64,000 nucleotides of DNA. It comes from Mycolicibacillus trivialis. GTDB lineage: Bacteria; Actinomycetota; Actinomycetes; Mycobacteriales; Mycobacteriaceae. Where the stretch lies: positions 124,001-188,000 of the forward strand of contig NZ_LQPZ01000013.1 of the NCBI RefSeq assembly GCF_002102395.1, given 5' to 3'. A model generated the notes under the pieces. The model made no database searches. It was not told the origin of the DNA and was given only the letters and a program-made list of their open reading frames with translations. How positions within the stretch are numbered: position 1 is the stretch's first letter; each line of letters begins with the position of its first letter. A program made the position numbers and the translations under genes. This document shows positions 52,478 through 61,330 of the stretch, piece by piece.

Positions 52478-53851
52478 ATGAGCCTGACCTATTCCAGCGT
52501 GTTCGATGCGCCGCGCGACGACGTGTTCGCCTGGCACGCCCGGCCGGGGGCGATCCACCGGCTCTCGCCGCCCTGGCAGTCGATGCGGGTGCGCGCCGAG
52601 GCGCTCTCACTCGCCGACGGACGGGCCGAACTGCGCCTTCCCGGCGGGCTGCGCTGGGTCGCCCAGCACCAACCGGACCAGTACGACCCGCCCCGCCGGT
52701 TCGTCGACACCATCGACCGCGGCGGGCCGGCGTCGCTGCCCGCGTGGGCGCTGGTGCGCTGGCGGCACCACCACGAGTTCGAGGATCTCGGCGACGGTCG
52801 TACCCGGCTTACCGACCGAATCGACACCGTCGTACCGGGTTTCGCGCTGCGGCCGATGTTCCGCTACCGGCACCACCAACTGGCGGCCGATCTGGCCGCC
52901 CATGCCCGTGCCGCCGCAGCCGGGCTGGGCCCGCTCACGATCGCGGTGACCGGCGCCTCCGGGCTGGTCGGCTCGGCGCTGGTCCCGTTCCTGACCACCG
53001 GCGGACACACCGTGATCCGGCTGGTTCGTCGACCGGCCGTCAACCGCGATGAGCGGCAATGGAATCCGTCTGACCCGCATCCGGATCTGCTGTCCGGGGT
53101 CGACGCGGTGATCCATCTGGCAGGCGAATCGGTCGCCGGTCGGTTCACCGAGGCGCACCGCCGCGAGCTACAGGATTCGCGGCTGGTCCCGACCCGGCGG
53201 CTGGCCGAGTTGGTCGCCGCCAGCGCTGCCCCGGTGACGATGGTGTCGGCTTCGGGGATCGGCTACTACGGCGCGCACCGCGGCGACGAGGTGCTCACCG
53301 AGGACAGCGAGCGCGGCGACGATTTCCTGGCGCAGCTGGCGGTGGACTGGGAGGCCGCCACCGCCCCGGCCGACGCGGCCGGCCAGCGGGTCGTGCAGCT
53401 GCGGATCGGGATCGTGCAGTCCCCACGCGGTGGAACGATGGGCCTGCAGTTGCCGCTGTTCCGGGCGGGACTCGGCGGCCGGCTCGGTGACGGACAGCAG
53501 TGGCTGTCCTGGATCGGCATCGACGACCTCATCGACATCATCCACCGCGGCCTGTGGGACACCGCGTTGCGTGGACCGGTCAACGCTGTCGCCCCGAACC
53601 CGGTGCGCAACTCCGAGTACACCCGCACCCTGGGCCGGGTCTTGCGCCGACCGACCGTGTTGCCGGTGCCCGCCCAGGGACCGCGCCTGCTGCTGGGCAA
53701 GCAGGGGGCCGCCGAGATGGCGCAGGCCAGCCAGCGGGTGGCGCCGGCGCGGCTGCACGCCGGCGGTCACGTGTTCCGCCACGATCATCTCGAACCGGTG
53801 CTGCGACACCTGCTGGGCCGGGTCAAGAACGCCGGGAGCGACCGCGGTTGA
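52478..53851 (+). CDS. SRPBCC + SDR39U1 epimerase-like protein (TIGR01777 type)
   Basis: A 457-residue fusion: an N-terminal SRPBCC/START-like ligand-binding domain (about 1-145) and a C-terminal NAD(P)-binding epimerase-like domain (about 150-450). The cofactor motif is AVTGASGLVGSAL, then VIHLAGESVAGRF, VSASGIGYYG and the DUF1731 tail (QRVAPARLHAGGHVFRHDHLEPVL). Related to E. coli YfcH and plant SulA-like proteins; the reaction is unknown. The end overlaps the convergent tspO by 29 bases. Confidence 0.88.
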   Translation: MSLTYSSVFDAPRDDVFAWHARPGAIHRLSPPWQSMRVRAEALSLADGRAELRLPGGLRWVAQHQPDQYDPPRRFVDTIDRGGPASLPAWALVRWRHHHEFEDLGDGRTRLTDRIDTVVPGFALRPMFRYRHHQLAADLAAHARAAAAGLGPLTIAVTGASGLVGSALVPFLTTGGHTVIRLVRRPAVNRDERQWNPSDPHPDLLSGVDAVIHLAGESVAGRFTEAHRRELQDSRLVPTRRLAELVAASAAPVTMVSASGIGYYGAHRGDEVLTEDSERGDDFLAQLAVDWEAATAPADAAGQRVVQLRIGIVQSPRGGTMGLQLPLFRAGLGGRLGDGQQWLSWIGIDDLIDIIHRGLWDTALRGPVNAVAPNPVRNSEYTRTLGRVLRRPTVLPVPAQGPRLLLGKQGAAEMAQASQRVAPARLHAGGHVFRHDHLEPVLRHLLGRVKNAGSDRG

Positions 53852-54323
53852 GCCACCAGATGTGGGTGGACAGTGCGGTGGCGAACCCACACCAGGCGGG
53901 ATACGGAGCCAGCAGTGCCCCGCGCCTCCCGCCGGCTTCGATCGCTCGTCGTGTCAGATCGGCACCGCTGGCGGTCAAGGCGAGCGCGGTCATCGCGGCC
54001 GTACCCAACCGGCGCCGACCGAAGAACAGCCAGGACCAGCCCGCGTTGAACACGAGGTTGAGGATCAAGGCCACGCGATAACGCTGCGCGGCTGCGGTTT
54101 CACCCTGCTCGTGCAGTTCATCGATGCAGTACGCCGACACGGCCGCGATGTCGGCGTACAGCGCCGGCCAGACCACCGGAAACGCCGCCGACGGAGGCTG
54201 GTAGCCCGGCTTGCGCAACCGGCGGTACCACGCTGAGCGGACCGCCGGGGTGGTCACCGCGCTCCCGGCAGCCGCAGTGGCGCCGACGGCCGCGGTGGCG
54301 GTCAACAACGTCGATATGCGCAT
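53823..54323 (-). CDS. tspO: TspO/MBR tryptophan-rich sensory protein
   Basis: A 166-residue five-helix membrane protein of the TspO (translocator/peripheral benzodiazepine receptor) family, which binds porphyrins and responds to light and oxygen in other bacteria. Motifs: WYRRLRKPGYQPPSAAFPVVWPALY and ILNLVFNAGWSWLFFGRR. The ATG at 54323 gives the usual short first helix. It lies beside photolyase, which fits a link to light or porphyrin stress. Confidence 0.9.
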   Translation of the reverse strand: MRISTLLTATAAVGATAAAGSAVTTPAVRSAWYRRLRKPGYQPPSAAFPVVWPALYADIAAVSAYCIDELHEQGETAAAQRYRVALILNLVFNAGWSWLFFGRRRLGTAAMTALALTASGADLTRRAIEAGGRRGALLAPYPAWCGFATALSTHIWWLNRGRSRRS

Positions 54324-54378
54324 AGGACCCAGCCTGACACAGCCGGCGCACCCCGGTGGGGGTGATGTCAGCAGCCGG

Positions 54379-55710
54379 TCACCGCAATTCACGGTAGCGA
54401 CGCAACGCTTCGGTCCGTTCGCGTCGGTGGTCGACAAGGGGAGCGGGATAGCCGGCAGGGCGTGCTCCGCGGCGCAGATGGGGGTCAGCGGCTGAGGCCA
54501 GTTCAGGAACCCAACGTCGGATATAGACACCGTCCGGGTCGAACTTTTCGCCCTGGACCGCGGGATTGAACACGCGGAAGTAAGGGGCGGCATCGGTGCC
54601 GGTTCCGGCGCACCACTGCCAGCCGTGTTGGTTGCTGGCGACATCGCCGTCGATGAGCTGGTTGAGGAACCAACGCGCCCCCCATTGCCAGGGCAGGTGC
54701 AGATCTTTGACCAGAAACGACGCGGTGATCATCCGAACCCGGTTGTGCATGAACCCGGTGGCGGCCAATTGACGCATCCCGGCGTCGACGATTGGAAAAC
54801 CGGTCCGACCCGCTCGCCAGTCAGCGAACCGCTGCTGCGCCGGGGCGTCGGTGTCGATCGCGATTGCGTCGAAATTCTCGTTCCAGTTGTTCCAGGCGCT
54901 CCGCGGCCAGTGATAGAGCACCGCCGCGTAAAAGTCGCGAAACGCCAGCTCCCGCAGAAAAGCGCCGGGGCCGGGCTCTGATGCTGAGAGGTCGGGGGCC
55001 AGGGTACGCGGATGCAGGGTGCCGAATTTGAGATGTGCTGACATCCGGCTGGTCGCGTCGCGATCGGGGCGGTCTCGGTCGGTCCGGTACTCCGCCAATC
55101 CATCGGTGACGAATTCTGCCCATTGCGCCGCCGGTGATTCCGCGGAAATTCCCAGCCTCACGCCGAGGTCCGGAATGGTCGTCGGGGGTGCTGTGGAGCT
55201 GACGGTGGCGGGGTCGATGAATTTCGTCGATGACCGCTCGGATCGGGCGGGTGAAGGCCAGCCCGCGTCCCGCCACCGGCGTAGGAACGGGGTGAATACT
55301 CGATACGGTGTGCCGTCGTCCTTGCGGACCCGGCCAGGGGGAACCAGATACGGCGAATCGGTCGCCACCAACGGTGTCGGACTGAGGGCTGCTGCGGCCC
55401 GTCGATCGCGCCGCCGACCGAACGGCGAGAAGTCTTCCGTCACGTGCACGGAGGTAGCGCCCAACGTCTGACACAGGGCCGGCAGTACGGTCTCCGGCAG
55501 CCCGCGCGTGACCAACAGTCGTCCGTCGAGTCGTCGATTCAGGGCGCGCAGGGCGTCACCAAGGAATTGCAACCGGCGGGCGCCCGTGCTCGCTTCCAAC
55601 CGGGGATCGAGCACGAAGCACGCCAGTACGGGCCCGTCGGCGGCCGCGGCCAACAGCGCGGGATGGTCGGCGATCCGCAGGTCCCGGCGGAACCACAGTA
55701 CGGACGTCAC
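54379..55710 (-). CDS. phr: Deoxyribodipyrimidine photolyase
   Basis: Repairs UV pyrimidine dimers with blue light, using FAD. A 443-residue class I cryptochrome/photolyase. N-terminal antenna domain VLWFRRDLRIADHPALL; FAD domain with RELAFRDFYAAVLYH, FPIVDAGMRQLAATGFMHNRVRMI, QWGARWFLNQLIDGDVASNQHGWQW and TDAAPYFRVFNPAVQGEKFDPDG. The GTG start gives the standard N-terminus. M. tuberculosis lacks a photolyase here. It follows the carboxymuconolactone gene by 16 bases on the same strand. Confidence 0.94.
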   Translation of the reverse strand: MTSVLWFRRDLRIADHPALLAAAADGPVLACFVLDPRLEASTGARRLQFLGDALRALNRRLDGRLLVTRGLPETVLPALCQTLGATSVHVTEDFSPFGRRRDRRAAAALSPTPLVATDSPYLVPPGRVRKDDGTPYRVFTPFLRRWRDAGWPSPARSERSSTKFIDPATVSSTAPPTTIPDLGVRLGISAESPAAQWAEFVTDGLAEYRTDRDRPDRDATSRMSAHLKFGTLHPRTLAPDLSASEPGPGAFLRELAFRDFYAAVLYHWPRSAWNNWNENFDAIAIDTDAPAQQRFADWRAGRTGFPIVDAGMRQLAATGFMHNRVRMITASFLVKDLHLPWQWGARWFLNQLIDGDVASNQHGWQWCAGTGTDAAPYFRVFNPAVQGEKFDPDGVYIRRWVPELASAADPHLRRGARPAGYPAPLVDHRRERTEALRRYRELR

Positions 55711-55726
55711 GGCTATGTCCGTGCGG

Positions 55727-56266
55727 CTACTCGGGGTAGTCCAGCGGGACCCGCAGCGCACTCAAAGTCGCCGCCAACGCGTCGTATTGCCCGGCCAGGG
55801 TGACGAATTCGATGAGGCGGGGCCGATCGAGCTGCTGTGCCAACCGGTCCCAGGTCGCATCGGACAGCGTGCGGGTGTGCACCAGTTCGTCGGTGGCAGC
55901 CACCAGAATCCGCTGTCGCTCGGTCAGCCCGTCGGCGTCCGGGCCGGTGAAGATCGCCGCCTGCACCGCATCATCGAGTCCGACGCTGCGCGCGATCCGG
56001 CGGTGGTGCTGCAGCTCGTATTCGGACTCGCGCAGGTGCGCCACCCGCAGGATCACCAGCTCGGTATCGGTTTTGGGCAGCTTGCCGCGCAACAGAACGC
56101 CGGCGAACGGCAGCCACGCCTTCAGCAGCCGTTTGTGTTGGCCCAGGGTGGCGAACAGATGCATGTTCTCCACCCGGAGCCGCTTCGACGCCACCGTGCA
56201 GAACACCCAGTTGATCACTCCGAGGTCGCGCAGCGACGGTGCGGGCAGGCGAGGCGGATTGCTCAT
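55727..56266 (-). CDS. Carboxymuconolactone decarboxylase-family protein (Rv0464c-like)
   Basis: A 179-residue AhpD-like helical protein. The family motif region reads VILRVAHLRESEYELQHHRRIARSVG: the Glu and His residues are kept, but the redox Cys of AhpD (ExxCxxxCxxH) is absent, so it cannot be a thiol peroxidase partner of the AhpD kind. The role is unknown. GAGGGAGACC stands just before the ATG. It is downstream of ramB on the same strand, 51 bases away. Confidence 0.88.
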   Translation of the reverse strand: MSNPPRLPAPSLRDLGVINWVFCTVASKRLRVENMHLFATLGQHKRLLKAWLPFAGVLLRGKLPKTDTELVILRVAHLRESEYELQHHRRIARSVGLDDAVQAAIFTGPDADGLTERQRILVAATDELVHTRTLSDATWDRLAQQLDRPRLIEFVTLAGQYDALAATLSALRVPLDYPE

Positions 56267-56317
56267 GGTCTCCCTCGTCGGGGGTCGGATCTGTGCGCAC
56301 CCTACACCGGGCACGGC

Positions 56318-57730
56318 TCAGCGGGGCTGTTTGACCAGGTAGGGCGAGACGGTGCTGCGGTGCTCGTTGAGGTCGAGATCGCGGCCCAGCGCCGGGAACG
56401 CCCGTTGCGGGCAGTTGTCACGTTCGCAGACCCGACAGCCGGCACCGATCGGGGTGGCGTTCTCCCCGCCCAGATCCAGGCCGTCGGAGTACACCAGTCG
56501 ATGGGCCTGCCGTAACTCGCAGCCCAGGCCGATCGCGAACATCTTGCCCGGCTGGCCGTATCGGGCGGCCCGCCGCTCGACGGTGCGGGCCACCCACAGG
56601 TAGTTGCGGCCGTCGGGCATCTGGGCGATCTGGACCAGGATCTTGCCCGGTTCGGAGAACGTCTCGTAGACATTCCACAGCGGACACGTCCCGCCGCTGG
56701 AGGAAAAGTGAAAGCCGGTGGCGGACTGGCGTTTCGACATGTTCCCGGCCCGGTCCACCCGCACGAAGGAGAACGGCACGCCGCGCATCGACGGCCGCTG
56801 CAGCGTGGAAAGCCGGTGCGCGACCGTCTCGTAGGAGACCCGGTAGAACGCCGAGAGTCGTTCGATGTCATACCGGTAGTTCTCGGCACTGTCGTGAAAC
56901 TGCCGGTAGGGCAACACCAGTGCCGCCGCGAAGTAGTTGGCCAAGCCGAGCCGGGCCAGTGTCCGGGAGTCCTTGGAGGTGTAGTTGCCCTCGTCGACCA
57001 GGTCGTTGATCATGGCGTCGAACTCCAGGTAAGCCAACTCGACCGCCATTTTGAACACCCGCTGCCCCCATGACAGATGGTTGCTGATGTCCAGGGTCTT
57101 GGTGCGCGGGTCATAGCGGTGCAGCACCGTCTCTCCGAGATCGATGCGCCGGTTGATGTGCACGCCATGCCGTTCGCTGAGCCGTTGGGCCAGCTCCACG
57201 GCCAGCTCACCTTGGTGGCGGCGCATCTGGTAGGCGAGATCCTCCGCGGCGCTGTCCAGCTCGTGCAGGTAGTTCTGCCGTTGGTAGAAGAAGTCCCGTA
57301 CCTCCTCGTGCGGCATCGTGATCGCACCGCTGCCATCGGAGTAGCGCTCCTCGGTGGCCGCCGCCAGTTGCGTGGTGGTGATCCGGTAGCGCCGGTGCAG
57401 GTTGACCATCGCGCGCGCCACCTCGGGATGGCCGTTGACGACGTCGACCACCTCGGCCATGTCGACGGTGGCGTCGACGTCGCGGTCCAACAGCACCTCG
57501 CGCAGTTCGGCGACCAGCCGGGTGTCGTCCTGCGGGGCGAAGAACGTGGCGTCGACGCCGAACACCTCGGTGATCCGCAGCAGCACCGCGACGGTCAGCG
57601 GACGCACGTCGTGCTCGATCTGGTTGAGATAGCTCGGCGAGATCTCGAGCATCTGGGCCAGCCCGGCCTGGCTGAAACCACGCTCCTTGCGCAGTTGGCG
57701 GACGCGGGAACCGACATAGGTTTTCGCCAT
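56318..57730 (-). CDS. ramB: RamB, regulator of acetate/glyoxylate metabolism
   Basis: A 470-residue transcription factor with an N-terminal XRE HTH (about 8-62; FSQAGLAQMLEISPSYLNQIE), a central ImmA/IrrE-like segment (about 160-300) and a C-terminal DUF2083 domain with a Cys cluster GAGCRVCERDNCPQRAFP. RamB controls isocitrate lyase in corynebacteria and M. tuberculosis. TAAGCT (minus strand 57737-57742) ends 6 bases before the ATG, so it is leaderless. A CTTTGCA motif at 57762-57768 may be its own operator. Confidence 0.95.
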   Translation of the reverse strand: MAKTYVGSRVRQLRKERGFSQAGLAQMLEISPSYLNQIEHDVRPLTVAVLLRITEVFGVDATFFAPQDDTRLVAELREVLLDRDVDATVDMAEVVDVVNGHPEVARAMVNLHRRYRITTTQLAAATEERYSDGSGAITMPHEEVRDFFYQRQNYLHELDSAAEDLAYQMRRHQGELAVELAQRLSERHGVHINRRIDLGETVLHRYDPRTKTLDISNHLSWGQRVFKMAVELAYLEFDAMINDLVDEGNYTSKDSRTLARLGLANYFAAALVLPYRQFHDSAENYRYDIERLSAFYRVSYETVAHRLSTLQRPSMRGVPFSFVRVDRAGNMSKRQSATGFHFSSSGGTCPLWNVYETFSEPGKILVQIAQMPDGRNYLWVARTVERRAARYGQPGKMFAIGLGCELRQAHRLVYSDGLDLGGENATPIGAGCRVCERDNCPQRAFPALGRDLDLNEHRSTVSPYLVKQPR

Positions 57731-57736
57731 CTGACC

Positions 57737-57742
57737 AGCTTA
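57737..57742 (-). promoter_or_regulatory. -10 hexamer TAAGCT for ramB, leaderless
   Basis: Minus-strand TAAGCT, six bases, then the ramB ATG. Confidence 0.55.
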
Positions 57743-57759
57743 CAAGCGCAGCGAACGTA

Positions 57760-57771
57760 TCCTTTGCAGGA
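57760..57771. promoter_or_regulatory. Candidate RamB autoregulatory site
   Basis: tcctttgcagga: tcct/agga flank the core CTTTGCA, close to the RamB motif (A)ACTTTGCAAA known from corynebacteria. It lies about 18 bases upstream of the ramB -10 box, in the divergent region. Confidence 0.4.
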
Positions 57772-57840
57772 TTTACACCGGGGTTTGTTGTTTACGGTAA
57801 TAGGGCACAGATAGGCGTGGTGATGGACAGGACGGACGCG

Positions 57841-58662
57841 ATGGCAGGCACGAAACCCGCAGCACCGACCGGGCTGGGCAAGCAGATGATGCCGGTGCCC
57901 GATCCGCACCCGGACGTCTTCGACCGGCAGTGGCCGCTGCGGATCGCCGACATCGACCGCGCCGGGCGGCTGCGCTTCGACGCCGCGGCCCGCCACATCC
58001 AAGACATCGGCTCCGACCAGTTGCGTGAGATGGGCTATGAGGAGACCCATCCGCTGTGGATCGTGCGGCGCACCGTGATCGACCTGATCCGGCCGATCGA
58101 GTTCCAGGACATGTTGCGGGTGCGACGGTGGTGTTCGGGCACCTCGAACCGGTGGTGCCAGATGCGGGTGCGCATCGACGGGCGCAAGGGCGGGCTGATG
58201 GAGTCCGAGGCGTTCTGGATCCACATCAACCGCGAGACCCAGGGGCCGGCGCGGATCTCCGACGACTTCCTGGCCGGGCTGGCCCGCACCACCAGCGAGG
58301 ACCGGCTGCGCTGGAAGGCCTACCTGAGCGCGGGCAGTCGCGACAACGCCACCGAGATCCACGAGTATCCGGTCCGGGTTACCGACATCGACCTGTTCGA
58401 CCACGTCAACAACTCGGTCTACTGGGGCGTGGTGGAGGACTACCTGGCCGGCCATCCCGAACTTCTGGAAGCGCCGCTGCGGGTCGCCCTCGAACACGAT
58501 GCGCCGGTCGCGCTCGGCGACAAACTGGAGATCCTCACCCACGTGCACCCGGCGGGTTCCACGGACCAATTCGGTCCGCACCTGGTCGACCGCACTGTTA
58601 CAACGCTCACATACGCCGTCGGCGACGAGGTCAAGGCGATCGCGGCGCTGGCCCCGCGCTGA
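57841..58662 (+). CDS. Acyl-ACP thioesterase-like protein (Rv0466-like)
   Basis: A 273-residue double-hotdog protein of the acyl-ACP thioesterase family. The first hotdog starts WPLRIADIDRAGRLRFDAAARHIQD; the second has YPVRVTDIDLFDHVNNSVYWGVVEDYL, whose Asp/Asn/His pattern is catalytic in the family. It likely releases fatty acids from ACP or CoA. The ATG at 57841 was chosen; ATG 57823 and GTG 57817 are in-frame alternatives. Divergent from ramB and upstream of icl, as in M. tuberculosis. Confidence 0.85.
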   Translation: MAGTKPAAPTGLGKQMMPVPDPHPDVFDRQWPLRIADIDRAGRLRFDAAARHIQDIGSDQLREMGYEETHPLWIVRRTVIDLIRPIEFQDMLRVRRWCSGTSNRWCQMRVRIDGRKGGLMESEAFWIHINRETQGPARISDDFLAGLARTTSEDRLRWKAYLSAGSRDNATEIHEYPVRVTDIDLFDHVNNSVYWGVVEDYLAGHPELLEAPLRVALEHDAPVALGDKLEILTHVHPAGSTDQFGPHLVDRTVTTLTYAVGDEVKAIAALAPR

Positions 58663-58744
58663 GGGCCCCGAAAACCACGCTGACCTGCGCAGCGCGATTA
58701 CCGGCTGGTAGCTAATTGCGTGTAGAACGCGTTCCTGTTCTTCG

Positions 58745-58762
58745 CAGACTTAGCTAAGTTTG
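58745..58762. promoter_or_regulatory. 18-bp near-palindrome upstream of icl
   Basis: The centre acttagctaagt (58748-58759) is a perfect 12-bp palindrome; with one mismatched pair it extends to cagacttagctaagtttg. It lies about 180 bases before the icl start in the 281-base gap after the thioesterase gene. RamB is an obvious candidate binder, but the match to its motif is only partial. The rest of the gap has no gene. Confidence 0.5.
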
Positions 58763-58943
58763 ACGCGACGGTAGCTGAAATTAACAGGAAAATCGTTTGA
58801 CCTGCGGTTACTCCCGTGTCAAGGTCGGGTTAGCAAGCAAGTGAAGTCATTGCGGGATTAACACCTCGGCCGGGAGGGCAAACGCCAAGCGGCCGCCCGG
58901 CGGACACCGATCCCACCGTGGCCTCTGATAACAAGGAGCACCG

Positions 58944-60230
58944 ATGTCGACTGTTGGCACCCCCAAGAGCCCCGAGCAGATCCAGCACGACTGGGACCAC
59001 AACCCGCGCTGGAAGGGCGTCACCCGCACCTACTCGGCCGAGGACGTCGTCGCGCTGCAGGGCCACGTCGTCGAGGAGCACACCCTGGCCCGTCGCGGCG
59101 CCGAGGTGCTCTGGGAGCAGCTGCATGACCTGGACTACATCAACGCCCTGGGCGCACTGACCGGCAACATGGCCGTCCAGCAGGTCCGGGCCGGCCTGAA
59201 GGCCATCTACCTGTCCGGCTGGCAGGTCGCCGGTGACGCCAACCTGTCCGGTCACACCTACCCCGACCAGAGCCTCTACCCGGCCAACTCGGTGCCGCAG
59301 GTGGTGCGCCGGATCAACAACGCGCTGCTGCGCGCCGACGAGATCGCCAAGGTCGAGGGCGACACCTCGGTGGAGAACTGGCTGGCCCCGATCGTCGCCG
59401 ACGGTGAGGCCGGCTTCGGTGGCGCGCTCAACGTCTACGAGCTGCAGAAGGCGATGATCGCCGCCGGCGTCGCGGGCTCGCACTGGGAGGACCAGCTGGC
59501 CTCGGAGAAGAAGTGCGGCCACCTGGGCGGCAAGGTGCTCATCCCCACCCAGCAGCACATCCGCACCCTGACCTCGGCGCGCCTGGCCGCCGACGTCGCC
59601 GATGTGCCGACCGTGGTGATCGCCCGCACCGACGCGGAGGCGGCCACCCTGATCACCTCCGACGTCGACGAGCGCGACCAGCCCTTCATCACCGGTGAGC
59701 GCACCGCCGAGGGCTTCTACCAGGTGAAGAACGGCATCGAGCCGTGCATCGCGCGCGCCAAGGCCTACGCGCCCTACGCCGACCTGATCTGGATGGAGAC
59801 CGGAACGCCGGACCTCGAGCTGGCCAAGCGGTTCGCCGAGGCGGTCAAGGCCGAGTACCCCGACCAGATGCTGGCCTACAACTGCTCGCCGTCGTTCAAC
59901 TGGAAGCAGCACCTCGACGACGCCACCATCGCCAAGTTCCAGAACGAGCTCGGCGCGATGGGCTTCAAGTTCCAGTTCATCACCCTGGCCGGCTTCCACG
60001 CGCTGAACTACTCGATGTTCGACCTGGCGCACGGCTACGCCCGCAACCAGATGAGCGCCTACGTGGAGCTGCAGGAGCGCGAGTTCGCCGCCGAGGAGCG
60101 CGGCTACACCGCCACCAAGCACCAGCGTGAGGTCGGCGCCGGCTACTTCGACCGGATCGCCACCACCGTGGACCCGAACTCCTCGACCACCGCGCTGGCC
60201 GGCTCCACCGAGGAGGGGCAGTTCCACTGA
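58944..60230 (+). CDS. icl1: Isocitrate lyase
   Basis: Splits isocitrate to glyoxylate and succinate, the first step of the glyoxylate shunt, and also acts as methylisocitrate lyase in mycobacteria. 428 residues, the length of Icl1. The active-site loop KKCGHLGG carries catalytic Cys191; other motifs include [15 protein letters not shown] and [19 protein letters not shown] lies 7 bases before the ATG. The 3' end, including the stop codon, is part of a 26-bp direct repeat. Confidence 0.98.
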   Translation: MSTVGTPKSPEQIQHDWDHNPRWKGVTRTYSAEDVVALQGHVVEEHTLARRGAEVLWEQLHDLDYINALGALTGNMAVQQVRAGLKAIYLSGWQVAGDANLSGHTYPDQSLYPANSVPQVVRRINNALLRADEIAKVEGDTSVENWLAPIVADGEAGFGGALNVYELQKAMIAAGVAGSHWEDQLASEKKCGHLGGKVLIPTQQHIRTLTSARLAADVADVPTVVIARTDAEAATLITSDVDERDQPFITGERTAEGFYQVKNGIEPCIARAKAYAPYADLIWMETGTPDLELAKRFAEAVKAEYPDQMLAYNCSPSFNWKQHLDDATIAKFQNELGAMGFKFQFITLAGFHALNYSMFDLAHGYARNQMSAYVELQEREFAAEERGYTATKHQREVGAGYFDRIATTVDPNSSTTALAGSTEEGQFH

Positions 60231-60302
60231 GCCGACCGGCGTGAGCCGGGAGGCGAGGTGGAACCGAGTGTGGGGTCACTGAGCCGACCGGCGTGAGCCG
60301 GG
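60225..60302. repeat. 26-bp direct repeat at and after the icl stop codon
   Basis: The same 26 bases occur at 60225-60250 (covering the icl stop codon) and at 60277-60302, 52 bases apart start to start. The sequence begins cactgagccgacc. It looks like a local duplication of the end of icl. Confidence 0.85.
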
Positions 60303-60304
60303 CG

Positions 60305-60366
60305 CGCCGAACGTGTCGCCACTGCGAAATTTCGGCAGATTTCTCGCAGTACACGCACGCTCGGCG
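60305..60366. repeat. 62-bp intergenic inverted-repeat element
   Basis: Outer arms cgccga (60305-60310) with acgtgt, and acacg...tcggcg (60351-60366), surround an inner hairpin actgcga/tcgcagt (60321-60327 and 60344-60350) flanked by aat/att. It begins 3 bases after the direct repeat. Confidence 0.7.
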
Positions 60367-60417
60367 ACCGGGCGGCGCATCGGCCGCAGGCAACCGCCGA
60401 AAAGTTGACAGCACGGG

Positions 60418-60444
60418 CCCTGCCCAGCGATGTTGGGCAGGGCT
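60418..60444 (+). terminator. Terminator-like hairpin between icl and fadB2
   Basis: Perfect 10-bp stem (gccctgccca/tgggcagggc) with a 7-base loop, followed by ttgttg. It ends 31 bases before the fadB2 start, so it could terminate icl mRNA or act in the fadB2 leader. Confidence 0.65.
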
Positions 60445-60475
60445 TGTTGCTGCCGGGAACCAGTTAAGGAGAACC

Positions 60476-61330
60476 GTGTCGATCGAACGAGTAGGCGTCA
60501 TCGGAGCCGGGCAGATGGGGGCCGGCATCGCCGAGGTGTCGGCGCGCGCCGGCGTGGCGGTGACGGTCTTCGAAACCTCCGACGCGCTGGTCAACGCCGG
60601 GCGCAACCGCATCACCAAATCGCTGGAACGCGGGGTCAGTTCGGGCAAGATCACCGAACGCGAACGCGACCAGGTGCTCTCCCAGCTCACGTTCACCTGC
60701 GATCTGACCGACATGGCCGACCGTCAGTTGGTCATCGAGGCGGTGATTGAAGACGAGACGATCAAGGCCGGGATCTTCGCCGACCTGGACCGGATCATCA
60801 CCGACCCGAGTGCGGTGCTGGCGTCGAACACCTCCTCGATCCCGATCATGCGGATCGCCGCGGCCACCGAGAACCCGCAGCGGGTCCTGGGCCTGCACTT
60901 CTTCAACCCGGTTCCGGTGCTCCCGCTGGTCGAGTTGGTCAGCACGCTGGTCACCGACGAGAGCGCCATCGAACGCACCGAGCAGTTCGCCGGGGATGTA
61001 CTCGGCAAGCAGGTCGTGCGCTGCTCGGACCGGTCCGGCTTCGTGGTCAACGCGCTGCTGGTGCCCTACCTGCTCTCGGCGATCCGGATGGTGGAGGACG
61101 GCTTCGCCACCGTGGCGGACGTCGACAAGGCGGTGGTGGCCGGGCTGTCCCACCCGATGGGGCCGCTGCGACTTTCCGACCTGGTCGGGTTGGACACGCT
61201 GAAACTCATCGCGGACAAGCTCTTCGACGAGTTCAAACAGCCGCACCTCGCGCCGCCGCCACTGCTGCTGCGCATGGTCGAGGCCGGCCAGCTCGGCAAG
61301 AAGTCCGGCCGCGGCTTCTACGACTACTGA
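60476..61330 (+). CDS. fadB2: 3-hydroxybutyryl-CoA dehydrogenase FadB2
   Basis: A 284-residue NAD(P)-dependent dehydrogenase of beta-hydroxyacyl-CoA. Cofactor motif VGVIGAGQMGAGIAE (about 6-20), catalytic His in LGLHFFNPVPVLPLVE (about 138) and GRGFYDY at the C-terminus. Substrate acetoacetyl-CoA/3-hydroxybutyryl-CoA by family. AAGGAG lies 4-5 bases before the GTG. Its stop codon directly abuts that of the convergent TetR gene. Confidence 0.95.
   Translation: MSIERVGVIGAGQMGAGIAEVSARAGVAVTVFETSDALVNAGRNRITKSLERGVSSGKITERERDQVLSQLTFTCDLTDMADRQLVIEAVIEDETIKAGIFADLDRIITDPSAVLASNTSSIPIMRIAAATENPQRVLGLHFFNPVPVLPLVELVSTLVTDESAIERTEQFAGDVLGKQVVRCSDRSGFVVNALLVPYLLSAIRMVEDGFATVADVDKAVVAGLSHPMGPLRLSDLVGLDTLKLIADKLFDEFKQPHLAPPPLLLRMVEAGQLGKKSGRGFYDY

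Noticed and set aside
60418..60444. Riboswitch in the fadB2 leader
   Set aside because: Only a single simple stem is visible, which is explained better as a terminator.
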